Source: an uncultured Clostridium sp.
Lineage (GTDB): Bacteria > Bacillota > Clostridia > Clostridiales > Clostridiaceae
Direction of reading: 5' to 3'
Length of the DNA stretch: 64,000 bases
NCBI GenBank assembly: GCA_900547475.1
Contig: URGW01000012.1
Coordinates: 1 to 64,000 of the forward strand
The translations under genes were made by a program, and so were the position numbers. The notes under the pieces were generated by a model. It was not told where the DNA came from, ran no database searches, and saw only the letters and a program-made list of their open reading frames with translations. Shown piece by piece: positions 8,602 to 17,089 of this stretch (within the stretch, counting starts at the first letter, position 1; the number at the start of each line of letters is the position of its first letter).

Positions 8602-8946
8602 ATGAGTTTAATAAGTATATATGAAAAGTTTACGCATATCAATGAAGAGTTTATAGCATTTATTGATAAATTAGTTAGGGAGAATTTTAAATCTTTTACA
8701 GAGGAACAAATTAAAATGAATTTAAATATAGCTCTAAATAATTATGAAAAATTAAAGTTTGAAAGTGATGAAATTCAAGTTGAGGATAATGATAAAAATA
8801 ATTTAAATGATCTAAAATATTTAATAATGAGTGCATTATTTTTAGTATCAGATTTAAAGCATTTTTATAATTTTAAAGAATATGAAAGGTTTAAGATGAG
8901 AGCAGTAAATTATATAAATAATAGTAAAAGAGGAAAAATGTTTTAA
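8602..8946 (+). CDS. Hypothetical protein
   Basis: A 114-residue acidic, helical soluble protein with an AAAGAGG site before its ATG. It has no Cys, signal or membrane segment. Its own terminator follows. I see no motif that supports a function. Confidence 0.7.
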   Translation: MSLISIYEKFTHINEEFIAFIDKLVRENFKSFTEEQIKMNLNIALNNYEKLKFESDEIQVEDNDKNNLNDLKYLIMSALFLVSDLKHFYNFKEYERFKMRAVNYINNSKRGKMF

Positions 8947-8971
8947 AGAATAAATTGAATAAATTTATTAA

Positions 8972-9015
8972 TTAAAGCCCACGTTAATAAAAAATATTAT
9001 TGATGTGGGCTTTGT
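8972..9015 (+). terminator. Rho-independent terminator
   Basis: AAAGCCCAC (8974-8982) pairs with GTGGGCTTT (9005-9013) around an AT-rich loop. The GC core makes it stand out from the AT background. Confidence 0.8.
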
Positions 9016-9135
9016 ATATAGTAAAATTAACTTTAAGCTCTTTTTGGGAAAGTAAAAAGGGATAATTTTTGTATTTATTTTAGGGGATTTTGGATAACAT
9101 TATTTTTATTTAAATATAAAAATGAAAAAAAGCTA

Positions 9136-9166
9136 TTGACTCTTGTGTAAGAAAAGAGTTTATAAT
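9136..9166 (+). promoter_or_regulatory. MerR-type promoter/operator of the MATE pump gene
   Basis: TTGACT (-35, 9136-9141) and TATAAT (-10, 9161-9166) are separated by 19 bases, the elongated spacing typical of MerR-activated promoters. A dyad ACTCTT-N9-AAGAGT lies across the spacer, starting in the -35 box, as MerR operators do. The pump gene starts 32 bases downstream. A MerR-family gene lies just after the pump. Confidence 0.75.
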
Positions 9167-9197
9167 TTTATAGGATTAAAAGTTAAAGGAGATATAT

Positions 9198-10505
9198 ATG
9201 AAAAAAGAATTTTTTAAATATGCTATTCCGTCATCATTAGCAATGTTTATTTCTTCATTATATACAGTAGTAGATGGAATATTTGTAGGACAAGGAGTTG
9301 GAGATTCAGCATTAGCAGCGGTAAATATAGTTCTTCCATTTACAGTAATGTTATTTGGTTTAGCTTCCATGTTTGCTATTGGTGGAGGAGCATTAGTGTC
9401 TAAAAATATTGGAGCAAATAATGTAGAAAAAGCTGTTAATATTTTTAGACAGGTTTTTAAATCTTTGTTAATATTTAGTTTAGTAATAAGTATAATATGT
9501 GTATTGTTTACTAGTCAGATAGTAACGATATTAGGAGCTACTGAAGTATTAAAGCCACTAGCTGTAGATTATTTAAGATTTTATGCTATATTTTGTATAC
9601 CAAATTTAATAGGAATTGTTTTAAATAGTTTTGTTAGAAATGATGGTAGACCAAAGCTAGCAATGGTATCTACTATAAGTGGGGCTATTACTAATATAAT
9701 TTTAGATTATGTATTTATTTTTCAATTATCAATGGGAATAAAGGGTGCTGCAATAGCAACTGGACTTGGACAAATAGTAACAGTAAGTATATTGTTACCT
9801 CATTTTATTATGAAAAAGGGATATTTATCTTTTGGAAATGTAGAGATATCATTTAAAACAATAAAGGAATTTTGTACTATAGGATTTCCTTCATTTTTTG
9901 CTCAAGGAAGTTATTCTATAATTGTTTTGCTTCATAATATAGCTTTAGTAAACTATGTAGGGGAAATAGGTATTTCTGCATATAGTATATTAAATTATTT
10001 AACTACTAATATATATATGGTTTTATACGGAATTACATTAGGGGTTCAACCACTTGTTAGTTATAATTATGGAAAGAAAGATGGAGAAAAAATGCTAGGA
10101 TTCTTTAGAATAACAGCAATCTCTAATATAGTAATAACAGTAGTTTTTGTTATTATAAGTTTTGTATTTGGACCTTCATTAATATCAATATTTACAAATG
10201 ATATGCAAATAGCTAAAATGTCTTATGATGCATTAAAAATAGCATGTCTAAGTTATTTTGCAGTAGGATTAAATTTAAATAATTTAGTTTATTATCAAGC
10301 AATTGAAATGCCTAAGTATTCTAATTTAAGTTGCATATTAAGATCAGTAGTATATTTACCAGTATGTTTATTTATTTTAGGTAGATTATTTAGTATTACT
10401 GGGATATGGACAAGTGCAATTATATCTGAAACTTTAACATTTATAACTATAAAATTAGTAGGAAATATAAAGCTATATACTTTTAGAGTAATAGAAGAAA
10501 ATTAA
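9198..10505 (+). CDS. MATE-family multidrug efflux transporter
   Basis: A 435-residue polytopic protein with twelve predicted helices in two similar halves. The first helix region reads IPSSLAMFISSLYTVVDGIFVGQGVGDSALAAVN, and the FGLASMFAIGGGALVSKNIG segment follows, as in MATE exporters of the DinF/NorM/MepA type. It should export cationic drugs or metabolites against Na+ or H+. AAAGGAG precedes the ATG. A MerR-type promoter upstream and a BmrR-like gene downstream suggest drug-induced expression. Confidence 0.93.
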   Translation: MKKEFFKYAIPSSLAMFISSLYTVVDGIFVGQGVGDSALAAVNIVLPFTVMLFGLASMFAIGGGALVSKNIGANNVEKAVNIFRQVFKSLLIFSLVISIICVLFTSQIVTILGATEVLKPLAVDYLRFYAIFCIPNLIGIVLNSFVRNDGRPKLAMVSTISGAITNIILDYVFIFQLSMGIKGAAIATGLGQIVTVSILLPHFIMKKGYLSFGNVEISFKTIKEFCTIGFPSFFAQGSYSIIVLLHNIALVNYVGEIGISAYSILNYLTTNIYMVLYGITLGVQPLVSYNYGKKDGEKMLGFFRITAISNIVITVVFVIISFVFGPSLISIFTNDMQIAKMSYDALKIACLSYFAVGLNLNNLVYYQAIEMPKYSNLSCILRSVVYLPVCLFILGRLFSITGIWTSAIISETLTFITIKLVGNIKLYTFRVIEEN

Positions 10506-10523
10506 AAATAATAAGTATATTTA

Positions 10524-10572
10524 AGCCGTAACAGTATATTAAAATCTTAATATACTGTTACGGCTATTTTTT
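10524..10572 (+). terminator. Strong Rho-independent terminator
   Basis: A perfect 19 bp stem (10524-10542 with 10547-10565; AGCCGTAACAG... at its base) with a 4-base loop and a U tail follows the MATE gene. Confidence 0.93.
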
Positions 10573-10737
10573 GATATTTTACAACAAAAAATATGTATTT
10601 TAGTATAAAATAATTTAATAGAAATATTTATTAAATCAGATTATAGATAAATTAATAGTTCAAAAATAAATTTATTATTTAAATAAAATTTATAACTTGG
10701 TTAATAAAAAGTAATAATTTTTAGAAAGGAAATAAAT

Positions 10738-11556
10738 ATGAAATCTAAATTTTCTATTGGAGAAGTGGCTAAAATACATAATATTACTGTGGAAACTTTA
10801 AGACATTATGATAGAGTTGGATTATTAAAGCCTTCATATATAAATAGCAATACAGGGTATAGATATTATAGTACTAAGGATTTTATAATATTAGATTTAA
10901 TTAAACAATGTAAGGCCATGGGGCTATCTTTAGATGAGATAAAAAGTATAATAGAAAATTATACTTCACCAGAATCAGTTTTACATGTTATAAGAAATCA
11001 AAAAGCAATCATAGATAAAAAAATAAAAGAGTTAAATAAGATAAAAGAGAATATTACATTCCTAGAGGAACGTATAAGAGTTTCATTAGATGAAGGATTA
11101 AATAAAATATTTGTAAAGTTTTACGAGGAGAGAAGCTTTATTAAGTATAATAATACAAATAGATTTACAGAAGAATTTGAAGTGAATTTAAGTAAAATTT
11201 TAGCGGAAGTAGAAAGAAAGTATACTTACTTTAATAAGGAGTTAGGATTTGTTATTTCATATAAGAATCTTAAAGAAGATAACAAAATAAAATATAGAAA
11301 CACAATGATAAACTTTACTAGAGGAATGGATATTGCAGAGTATGATAAAATTATTTTACCAAGGGGAAAGTATTTAAATTTAAATTTTGATGATGATTAT
11401 AATGATATAAGAAAATATTACGATATTATTATGAACTATATAGAAGATAATAATATTGAAGTATTAGGAGATTTTTATGAAATATATATAATAACTAGAG
11501 TTAGTAGTAATGGAATGGAAAAGTCATTAGGAAAAATACAAATACTTATTAAATAA
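10738..11556 (+). CDS. MerR-family regulator with BmrR-like effector domain
   Basis: A 272-residue regulator. Residues 4-75 are the MerR winged helix: FSIGEVAKIHNITVETLRHY then GYRYY. A coiled-coil dimerisation helix runs to about residue 120. A GyrI-like effector domain (about 125-270) follows, of the type that binds hydrophobic or cationic drugs in BmrR. It lies downstream of the MATE pump, separated by a terminator, so it has its own promoter. It is the best candidate to act at the 19-bp-spaced promoter at 9136-9166. Confidence 0.9.
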   Translation: MKSKFSIGEVAKIHNITVETLRHYDRVGLLKPSYINSNTGYRYYSTKDFIILDLIKQCKAMGLSLDEIKSIIENYTSPESVLHVIRNQKAIIDKKIKELNKIKENITFLEERIRVSLDEGLNKIFVKFYEERSFIKYNNTNRFTEEFEVNLSKILAEVERKYTYFNKELGFVISYKNLKEDNKIKYRNTMINFTRGMDIAEYDKIILPRGKYLNLNFDDDYNDIRKYYDIIMNYIEDNNIEVLGDFYEIYIITRVSSNGMEKSLGKIQILIK

Positions 11557-11640
11557 ATTTTAGGTACAAGTTTATAAATAAAGGTGATTATTTGTATATA
11601 TTTATATTGAAAAATAAATTTTCAAGGAGGTATATACAAT

Positions 11641-12321
11641 ATGGCAAAATGGTTAATAGATCCTGGTCATGGAGGAGTAGATTCAGGAGCTAGCTATAAG
11701 GGAAGAAGAGAGTGCGATGATGTTCTTAAATTATCTTTAAGAGTTGGTGAATTATTAAAAAATAATAATGAAAGTGTTAATTATACAAGGGCTACAGATA
11801 CTACTATAAGTTTAGCTGAAAGAAGTAATAAAGAAAATATTGGAGATTATGACTATTTTATAAGTATTCATAGAAATGCATATCAGCCAGAACTTGCTAA
11901 AGGAAGTGAAATACATGTATATGCTAATGGTAGCATAGCGAAGCAATTAGCTAACAAAGTTAATTATGGAGTAGTTAAAAATGGTTTTATTAATAGAGGA
12001 ATAAAGGTTTCTAATTTTCATGTTTTAAGAGAAACTAAATGTCCTGCAATATTGTTGGAGATTGGATTTATAGACAACACATCAGATAACCTTATATTTG
12101 ATTCTAAATTTGAACAAATAGCAGAATCAATTGTTAAAGGATGTTTATTACAAGTTGGAAAAGTGATAAATTCTAGTACAAATAACTTAAATAATGATGA
12201 AGTATATTATAGATGTATAGTAGGTAGTTTTAAAGAAAGAAGAAATGCAGAAAGTAGAAAAGGTGAATTAATAGGGAAAGGTTATAAAGATACATTTATA
12301 GAAGTTTATAAAAGAAAATAG
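11641..12321 (+). CDS. N-acetylmuramoyl-L-alanine amidase with C-terminal SPOR-like domain
   Basis: A 226-residue Amidase_3 zinc enzyme that cleaves the bond between N-acetylmuramic acid and L-alanine. Visible ligands and catalytic residues are His in DPGHGG, Glu in RRECDD, His in SIHRNA and Glu in LLEIGF. Residues about 190-226 (YYRCIVGSFKERRNAE) look like a SPOR peptidoglycan-binding repeat. There is no signal peptide, so it is either released by a holin, as phage endolysins are, or by mother-cell lysis, as CwlC is. No phage genes are nearby. A GGAGG site and a dedicated terminator frame it. Confidence 0.92.
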   Translation: MAKWLIDPGHGGVDSGASYKGRRECDDVLKLSLRVGELLKNNNESVNYTRATDTTISLAERSNKENIGDYDYFISIHRNAYQPELAKGSEIHVYANGSIAKQLANKVNYGVVKNGFINRGIKVSNFHVLRETKCPAILLEIGFIDNTSDNLIFDSKFEQIAESIVKGCLLQVGKVINSSTNNLNNDEVYYRCIVGSFKERRNAESRKGELIGKGYKDTFIEVYKRK

Positions 12322-12331
12322 AATTAAAGAG

Positions 12332-12375
12332 AGCTATATTAAAATTTTTTATTAAATTTAATATAGCTTTTTTTA
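12332..12375 (+). terminator. Rho-independent terminator
   Basis: AGCTATATTAAA (12332-12343) pairs with TTTAATATAGCT (12357-12368), followed by a run of U, after the amidase. Confidence 0.88.
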
Positions 12376-12444
12376 TGTTAATAAAAAATTAAAATATAGC
12401 TAAAAATAAATATAGTAAATAATTGAAAGTAGAGGGAGTTAAAT

Positions 12445-12735
12445 ATGAACAAAAATCAAGAAATTATAAGTTGGGTAAGCTTTATTTTAATTTTTAGCAT
12501 AGCAAAAATTAGTTTTGATTTTTATATAATAGAGCCTACATCATATTATGATGATTATTTCAATAAAACTAGTCCAAAGCAGTATGAAATACTACCTAAC
12601 AATGATTTAAATAATAAAATAGATGATTTTCATTATTATTTTGATGATTATGATTACTATAATAATTATAAAGATTTCCAATATCATGATAAAAAAGATG
12701 ATTACTATGAGCATCATTATTATGAAAGTCAATGA
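12445..12735 (+). CDS. Small membrane-anchored Tyr/Asp/His-rich protein
   Basis: A 96-residue protein. Residues 8-28 are hydrophobic and could be an uncleaved anchor. The remainder, from about residue 35, is strikingly rich in Tyr, Asp, His and Asn (for example YYFDDYDYYNNY and EHHYYE) and probably disordered outside the membrane. AGAGGGAG precedes the ATG. It might bind metal or be a surface structural peptide; nothing firm can be said. An AT-rich chance frame is possible, but the codon use and ribosome site argue for a gene. Confidence 0.6.
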   Translation: MNKNQEIISWVSFILIFSIAKISFDFYIIEPTSYYDDYFNKTSPKQYEILPNNDLNNKIDDFHYYFDDYDYYNNYKDFQYHDKKDDYYEHHYYESQ

Positions 12736-12763
12736 ATAAATATACAAAAAAAAGTATATTTAT
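12733..12763 (+). other. Hairpin with an A-only loop
   Basis: AATAAATATAC pairs with GTATATTTATT around a loop of A residues just after the Tyr/Asp-rich gene. No U tract follows on this strand, so it is not a classic terminator. Confidence 0.5.
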
Positions 12764-12960
12764 TAAAGGGGGAATAATCTGAAAATAAATATATATAATA
12801 GAATTTATTGAAAATAGAAAAAATATTAATAATTTTCTAAGGAAAACGATATCAAATTAAAAAAGTACATAAAATTATAAAATTGGTATAAAATTTTTGT
12901 AGACAAAAGTAGAAAAAAGATGTATAAATATAATATATAGACGTAATGGAGGGAACATAA

Positions 12961-13632
12961 ATGGTACTAATAGGAATATTAATGGTAATAGTAGGGTTTG
13001 CCTTAAAATTAGATAGCATAGCTGTAATAATAATATCAGCGCTTGCTACAGGATTTGCAGCTCAAATGGATATTACTGAAATATTATCAATTCTTGGTCA
13101 AACATTTGTTAATCAAAGATTAATGACAATTTTTATATTAACTTTACCTGTAATAGGTATATCAGAAAGATACGGATTAAAAGAAAAAGCAGTTTCGCTT
13201 ATTAAGAAGGTAAAGAATCTTTCAACAGGAAAACTGTTAACACTTTACTGTTTAATAAGACAAATTGCAGGAGCTATGTCATTAAGAATAAGTGGGCATC
13301 CTCAATTTGTTAGACCTTTAATAAATCCAATGGCTCAAGGTGCTGCAATAAGTAAGTATGGAAAGATTGATGAAAAAACAGAAGCTAAAATAAAGGCAGC
13401 GGCAGCTTCAATGGATAACTATGGTAATTTCTATGGTCAAAATCTTTTCTTAGCAAGTTCAGGAGTTTTATTAATTTCTAATACTTTAAGTGAATTAGGA
13501 TATGCAACAACAGGATTAGATATTGCAAAAGCATCAATTCCTGTAGCAGTAATTTCATTTGTATTAGTTTTAGTTCAAAATATATTACTGGACAAGCAAA
13601 TAGAAAGACAATTTGGTAAGAAGAATAAATAG
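12961..13632 (+). CDS. DUF969 membrane protein
   Basis: A 223-residue membrane protein with about six helices and the DUF969 signature LPVIGISERYGLKEKA then SGHPQFVRPLINPMAQGAA. It is always seen next to DUF979, and the two together look like a split secondary transporter. The partner starts 20 bases after its stop. The pair precedes pyroglutamyl peptidase and a gamma-glutamylcyclotransferase here, so uptake or export of 5-oxoproline or pyroglutamyl peptides is a reasonable inference. AATGGAGGG precedes the ATG. Confidence 0.9.
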   Translation: MVLIGILMVIVGFALKLDSIAVIIISALATGFAAQMDITEILSILGQTFVNQRLMTIFILTLPVIGISERYGLKEKAVSLIKKVKNLSTGKLLTLYCLIRQIAGAMSLRISGHPQFVRPLINPMAQGAAISKYGKIDEKTEAKIKAAAASMDNYGNFYGQNLFLASSGVLLISNTLSELGYATTGLDIAKASIPVAVISFVLVLVQNILLDKQIERQFGKKNK

Positions 13633-13652
13633 TTACAAAGGAGAAAAGATAT

Positions 13653-14582
13653 ATGGATTTTGCAGCGATTTCTAATATGCTATTAGAAATGTTCTATATA
13701 ATAATTGGAATTATGATGTTAAATACAGCTGTATTAACATTAAGAGATAAAAATCACAAAGCTAAAATTGGAACAGCTATCTTTTGGACATTACTTGGAG
13801 TGATATTTGTATTTGGACCATATATACCATCAGTGGTAGTTGGAGGAATGTTAGTTGTTATAGCAGTACTTACTTTAAGTAAGCAGGTTAAACCTGGAAC
13901 TGTTAAGGCGTTAGATGAAAAGTTTGGAGAAAAACAAGCAGAAAAATTAGGACTTAAGGTATTTATACCATCATTAGTTATAGCTTTACTTGCATTAGGA
14001 ATTGCACAATTTACACCAATTTCAGGAACAGCAGCCATAGGTGTTGCAACAGTTATAGCAATGATAGTTACATTTATTATTACTAAGGCAAAACCAAAAG
14101 TTTTAGTTGAAGAATCAGATAGAATGCTTCAATCAGTAGGAGCAGTAAGTATATTACCACAATTATTAGCAGCACTTGGTGCATTATTTACAGCAGCAGG
14201 AGTTGGAGATGTAATTTCTTCAGGAATATCAAGTGTATTACCTCAAGGAAATATATTTATAGGAGTTGCTGCTTATTGTATAGGTATGGCAGTATTTACA
14301 ATGATAATGGGAAATGCTTTTGCAGCATTCTCAGTAATAACAGTTGGTATAGGTATACCATTTGTATTTGCGCAAGGTGCTAACATTGCTATAGCAGGAG
14401 CTTTAGCATTAACAGCAGGTTATTGTGGTACATTATTAACACCAATGGCGGCTAACTTTAATATTATGCCAGCTGCTTTACTTGAAATTGAAGATAAAAA
14501 TTCAATAATCAAGCATCAAGCACCTGTAGCTTTAATTTTATTAGCTATTCACATTGCATTAATGTATTTCTTAGCATTTTAA
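13653..14582 (+). CDS. DUF979 membrane protein
   Basis: A 309-residue protein with eight to ten hydrophobic helices that belongs to DUF979. Conserved segments include GNAFAAFSVITVGIGIPFV and GYCGTLLTPMAANFNIMPAALLE, which look like transporter re-entrant loops. It is cotranscribed with DUF969 and probably forms one transport complex with it. The function is known only by gene neighbourhood; a role with pyroglutamate is inferred from the next two genes. Confidence 0.9.
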   Translation: MDFAAISNMLLEMFYIIIGIMMLNTAVLTLRDKNHKAKIGTAIFWTLLGVIFVFGPYIPSVVVGGMLVVIAVLTLSKQVKPGTVKALDEKFGEKQAEKLGLKVFIPSLVIALLALGIAQFTPISGTAAIGVATVIAMIVTFIITKAKPKVLVEESDRMLQSVGAVSILPQLLAALGALFTAAGVGDVISSGISSVLPQGNIFIGVAAYCIGMAVFTMIMGNAFAAFSVITVGIGIPFVFAQGANIAIAGALALTAGYCGTLLTPMAANFNIMPAALLEIEDKNSIIKHQAPVALILLAIHIALMYFLAF

Positions 14583-14607
14583 TTTAATTTAATATGTTAT
14601 AATATAT

Positions 14608-14652
14608 ATGAGATATTATCTAAATCATTTATGATATAGGTAATATCTCATA
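14608..14652 (+). other. Long intercistronic hairpin between DUF979 and pcp
   Basis: ATGAGATATTATCTA-AATCAT pairs with ATGAT-ATAGG-TAATATCTCAT to give a stem of about 21 bp with one mismatch, one G-U pair and a 2-base loop. There is no U tract, so it is more likely an RNA processing or stability element, or a cruciform, than a terminator. A TATAAT-like box lies just before it. Confidence 0.6.
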
Positions 14653-14718
14653 ATTCGTAGAGTGATAAAAGATTAAGCTTTACAAAAACATGAAAAAGTA
14701 ACGAAGGAGAAGGTAAAT

Positions 14719-15360
14719 ATGAAAGTATTAATAACAGGATTTGATCCATTTGGAGGAGAGCCAATAAATCCGGCTTTAGAAGCAGTTAAGTTATTACCTG
14801 AGACTATTTCAGGAGCTGAAGTAATTAAGCTTGAAATTCCTACAGTATTTAGAAAGTCTTTAGAAAAAATTGAAGAAGCAATAGAACTTCACAATCCGGA
14901 TATAGTTATTTCAGTTGGGCAAGCTGGTGGTAGATTTGGTATAACACCAGAAAGAGTTGCAATAAATATAGATGATGCAAGGATTGAAGATAATGAAGGA
15001 AATCAACCTTTAGATATTACTATATATGAAGATGGAGAGGCAGCATATTTTTCAAATCTACCAATAAAAGCAATGGTTAATGAAATGAAAAGTAATGGAA
15101 TTCCTGCATCAGTATCTAATACAGCAGGAACTTTTGTATGTAACCATGTGATGTATGGAGTATTATATTTAGTGGATAAGAAGTACCCTAATATTAGAGG
15201 TGGATTTATACATGTTCCATATATTCCATCTCAAGTAGTTGATAAACCAGAAAAACCATCTATGAGTACAATTGATATTTCAAGGGGATTAGAATTAGCA
15301 ATAAAAGCAGCAGTAGAAAATTCAGAAGATATCAAGGCTGTTGGTGGAGCTATTTGCTAA
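14719..15360 (+). CDS. pcp: Pyroglutamyl-peptidase I
   Basis: A 213-residue cytoplasmic cysteine peptidase (family C15) that removes N-terminal pyroglutamate from peptides. The start KVLITGFDPFGGEPINPA is typical. The catalytic triad is visible: Glu in TPERVAIN, Cys in NTAGTFVCNHVMYG and His in GGFIHVPYIP. The length matches the family. It follows the DUF969-DUF979 pair, and the next gene begins at its stop codon, so pyroglutamate release and handling are grouped. Confidence 0.97.
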   Translation: MKVLITGFDPFGGEPINPALEAVKLLPETISGAEVIKLEIPTVFRKSLEKIEEAIELHNPDIVISVGQAGGRFGITPERVAINIDDARIEDNEGNQPLDITIYEDGEAAYFSNLPIKAMVNEMKSNGIPASVSNTAGTFVCNHVMYGVLYLVDKKYPNIRGGFIHVPYIPSQVVDKPEKPSMSTIDISRGLELAIKAAVENSEDIKAVGGAIC

Positions 15361-15361
15361 A

Positions 15362-15793
15362 GTGTTAGAGCCAAGAGAAGAAAAGAAAATTTTTGTTTAT
15401 GGTAGTTTGAGAACTGGGTTCTTTAATTATGATAAATATTTATTAGGAAAAATATCAAATGCTCAAGAGGGAAAAGTAAAAGGAAAGTTATATCATATGC
15501 CACATAAAGGATATCCGGCATTAATTGAAGGTGATGATGTGGTAATAGGTGAAGTAATGACTTTAAATGACTTTGAAAGTGTAATGATTCCAATGGATAA
15601 AATGGAAAATTACTATGGGGTAAATGATAATAGAAATGAGTATAATAGAATAATAATGGATGTTGAACTTTCAGATGGAAGTAAGGAGAGTTGTTATGTT
15701 TATTATTATGCTATGAATGATAAAGAGGTTTTTGAAAATAATAGCATTTATATAAGCAATGGAGATTGGAAAGACTATATGTCTAAACAATAA
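15362..15793 (+). CDS. Gamma-glutamylcyclotransferase-like (AIG2/GGCT fold) protein
   Basis: A protein of about 143 residues with the GGCT fold. The signature is VYGSLRTGFFNY near the N-terminus, a YPAL segment, and an acidic residue in MDKMENYYG that corresponds to the catalytic Glu. Members release 5-oxoproline from gamma-glutamyl amines or amino acids. The GTG at 15362 lies 12 bases after GGAG and directly follows the pcp stop; an in-frame TTG at 15341 would overlap pcp. Tight coupling to pcp implies a shared link to 5-oxoproline. Confidence 0.85.
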   Translation: MLEPREEKKIFVYGSLRTGFFNYDKYLLGKISNAQEGKVKGKLYHMPHKGYPALIEGDDVVIGEVMTLNDFESVMIPMDKMENYYGVNDNRNEYNRIIMDVELSDGSKESCYVYYYAMNDKEVFENNSIYISNGDWKDYMSKQ

Positions 15794-15809
15794 CTGTAAA
15801 TAAATGTAT

Positions 15810-15860
15810 CTGCCTCCGGGGCCAATACAAATATTGGATTTACCCCGGAGGCAGTTTTTT
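15810..15860 (+). terminator. GC-rich nested terminator
   Basis: CTGCCTCCGGGG (15810-15821) pairs with CCCCGGAGGCAG (15843-15854). The loop holds a second hairpin (CCAATA/TATTGG), and six U follow. The GC content is unusual for this window. Confidence 0.93.
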
Positions 15861-15937
15861 AATATTTGACAAAGATAAATATTAGGAATAAACTTAGGAT
15901 AAATATAAAAAAAGATACATAAAATGAGGTGAAATTA

Positions 15938-16780
15938 ATGGGAAACTGTAGTACATGTCCAAGTCACGGATCATGTGGAAAAGATGAAACACAGTGTGGA
16001 ATTGAAAATAATCCAGAAAATAAAATAAAAAATATAATAGCTGTAATGAGTGGTAAAGGTGGAGTTGGAAAATCTACAATGTCTGTTATGATGGCAAGAC
16101 AATTAGCTCAAAGAGGATATAGGGTAGGGATTTTAGATGCTGATATAACTGGGCCTAGTATACCAAGATTACTTCATATAGAAGAAGAAAGGGCAAGGGG
16201 AACAGAAACTCTTATTTTTCCTGTAGAAAGTAGTGAAGGAATTAAGGTAATGTCTTTGAATCTTGTTGTAGAAAAAGAAGATGAAGCTGTTATTTGGAGA
16301 GGACCGGCTATAGTTAATGTTGTAAAACAATTTTGGACTGGGGTATATTGGGGTGAATTAGATTATTTAATAATAGATATGCCACCGGGAACTGGTGATG
16401 TACCATTAACTGTAATGCAAACTATACCTATAAAAGGGGTAGTTATGGTTTCTATTCCTCAAGATATGATTTCTATGATAGTTTCTAAGTCTATAAATAT
16501 GGCTAGAAAAATGAATATAGATATATTGGGGGTAATAGAAAATATGAGTTATATTAAATGCCCAGATTGTGATAAAACTATTAAGTTATTTAATGGAGAA
16601 AATACTGAAAAGTTCTTAAATGATATGAATGTAGAGCTATTAGGGGAATTGCCTATGCATAGAGCTATAACTAACTATGGATCTATAGAATTAATTGAAG
16701 AAGAGGAAGAAGTAGCTGAATTATTTGATCCTATAGTTGAGAAGGTGATAGAAAAATCAAAGAAAAAATTAGTGTTGTAA
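15938..16780 (+). CDS. Mrp/NBP35-family Fe-S cluster carrier ATPase
   Basis: A 280-residue P-loop ATPase of the Mrp/ApbC/NBP35 group. The N-terminus has a four-Cys motif (CSTCPSHGSCG then QCG) like NBP35. The deviant Walker A is SGKGGVGKSTMS, the Mrp motif DIDMPPGTGD-like reads IIDMPPGTGDVPL, and a CPDC pair near residue 210 binds the bridging cluster. It assembles and transfers [4Fe-4S] clusters in the cytoplasm. A GTG at 15929 overlaps the GAGGTG ribosome site, so the ATG at 15938 is preferred. Confidence 0.93.
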   Translation: MGNCSTCPSHGSCGKDETQCGIENNPENKIKNIIAVMSGKGGVGKSTMSVMMARQLAQRGYRVGILDADITGPSIPRLLHIEEERARGTETLIFPVESSEGIKVMSLNLVVEKEDEAVIWRGPAIVNVVKQFWTGVYWGELDYLIIDMPPGTGDVPLTVMQTIPIKGVVMVSIPQDMISMIVSKSINMARKMNIDILGVIENMSYIKCPDCDKTIKLFNGENTEKFLNDMNVELLGELPMHRAITNYGSIELIEEEEEVAELFDPIVEKVIEKSKKKLVL

Positions 16781-16849
16781 TTTAAATAAATTTTTATTTC
16801 TAATGTTTAATTATAAGTATGATATTATAATTATAGAATCATTAATTAG

Positions 16850-16892
16850 AAAATTATCCACGATTAAATTAAGAAATCGTGGATAATTTTCG
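16850..16892 (+). terminator. Rho-independent terminator
   Basis: AAAATTATCCACGAT (16850-16864) pairs perfectly with ATCGTGGATAATTTT (16876-16890) over 15 bp, after the Mrp gene. Confidence 0.88.
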
Positions 16893-17089
16893 TTAGAATA
16901 GGTATTTTATAATAATAGCAAATTTAAAATAAAAAATACTTTAATAAAAAGTAACTATGAAATACTTAGTATATTAAAGAGGAATAGGTAAATAAGATAT
17001 TGTAAGTACAATTTAAATGAGAATACATAATTAATCCATAAAAACAAAATAATAGTAAAAATAAATTGTAATAAATATACATAAATGTA

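Noticed and set aside
11641..12321. Prophage remnant suggested by an endolysin-like amidase
   Set aside because: No holin, tail, integrase or attachment repeats are nearby; a chromosomal spore- or wall-related amidase is as likely.
12736..12960. Possible riboswitch in the leader of the DUF969 gene
   Set aside because: Apart from the A-loop hairpin at 12733-12763 the region is unstructured AT-rich sequence with no terminator or ribosome-site switch.
13754..14038. Antisense frame within DUF979
   Set aside because: Mirror of a strongly conserved membrane protein; no independent signals.
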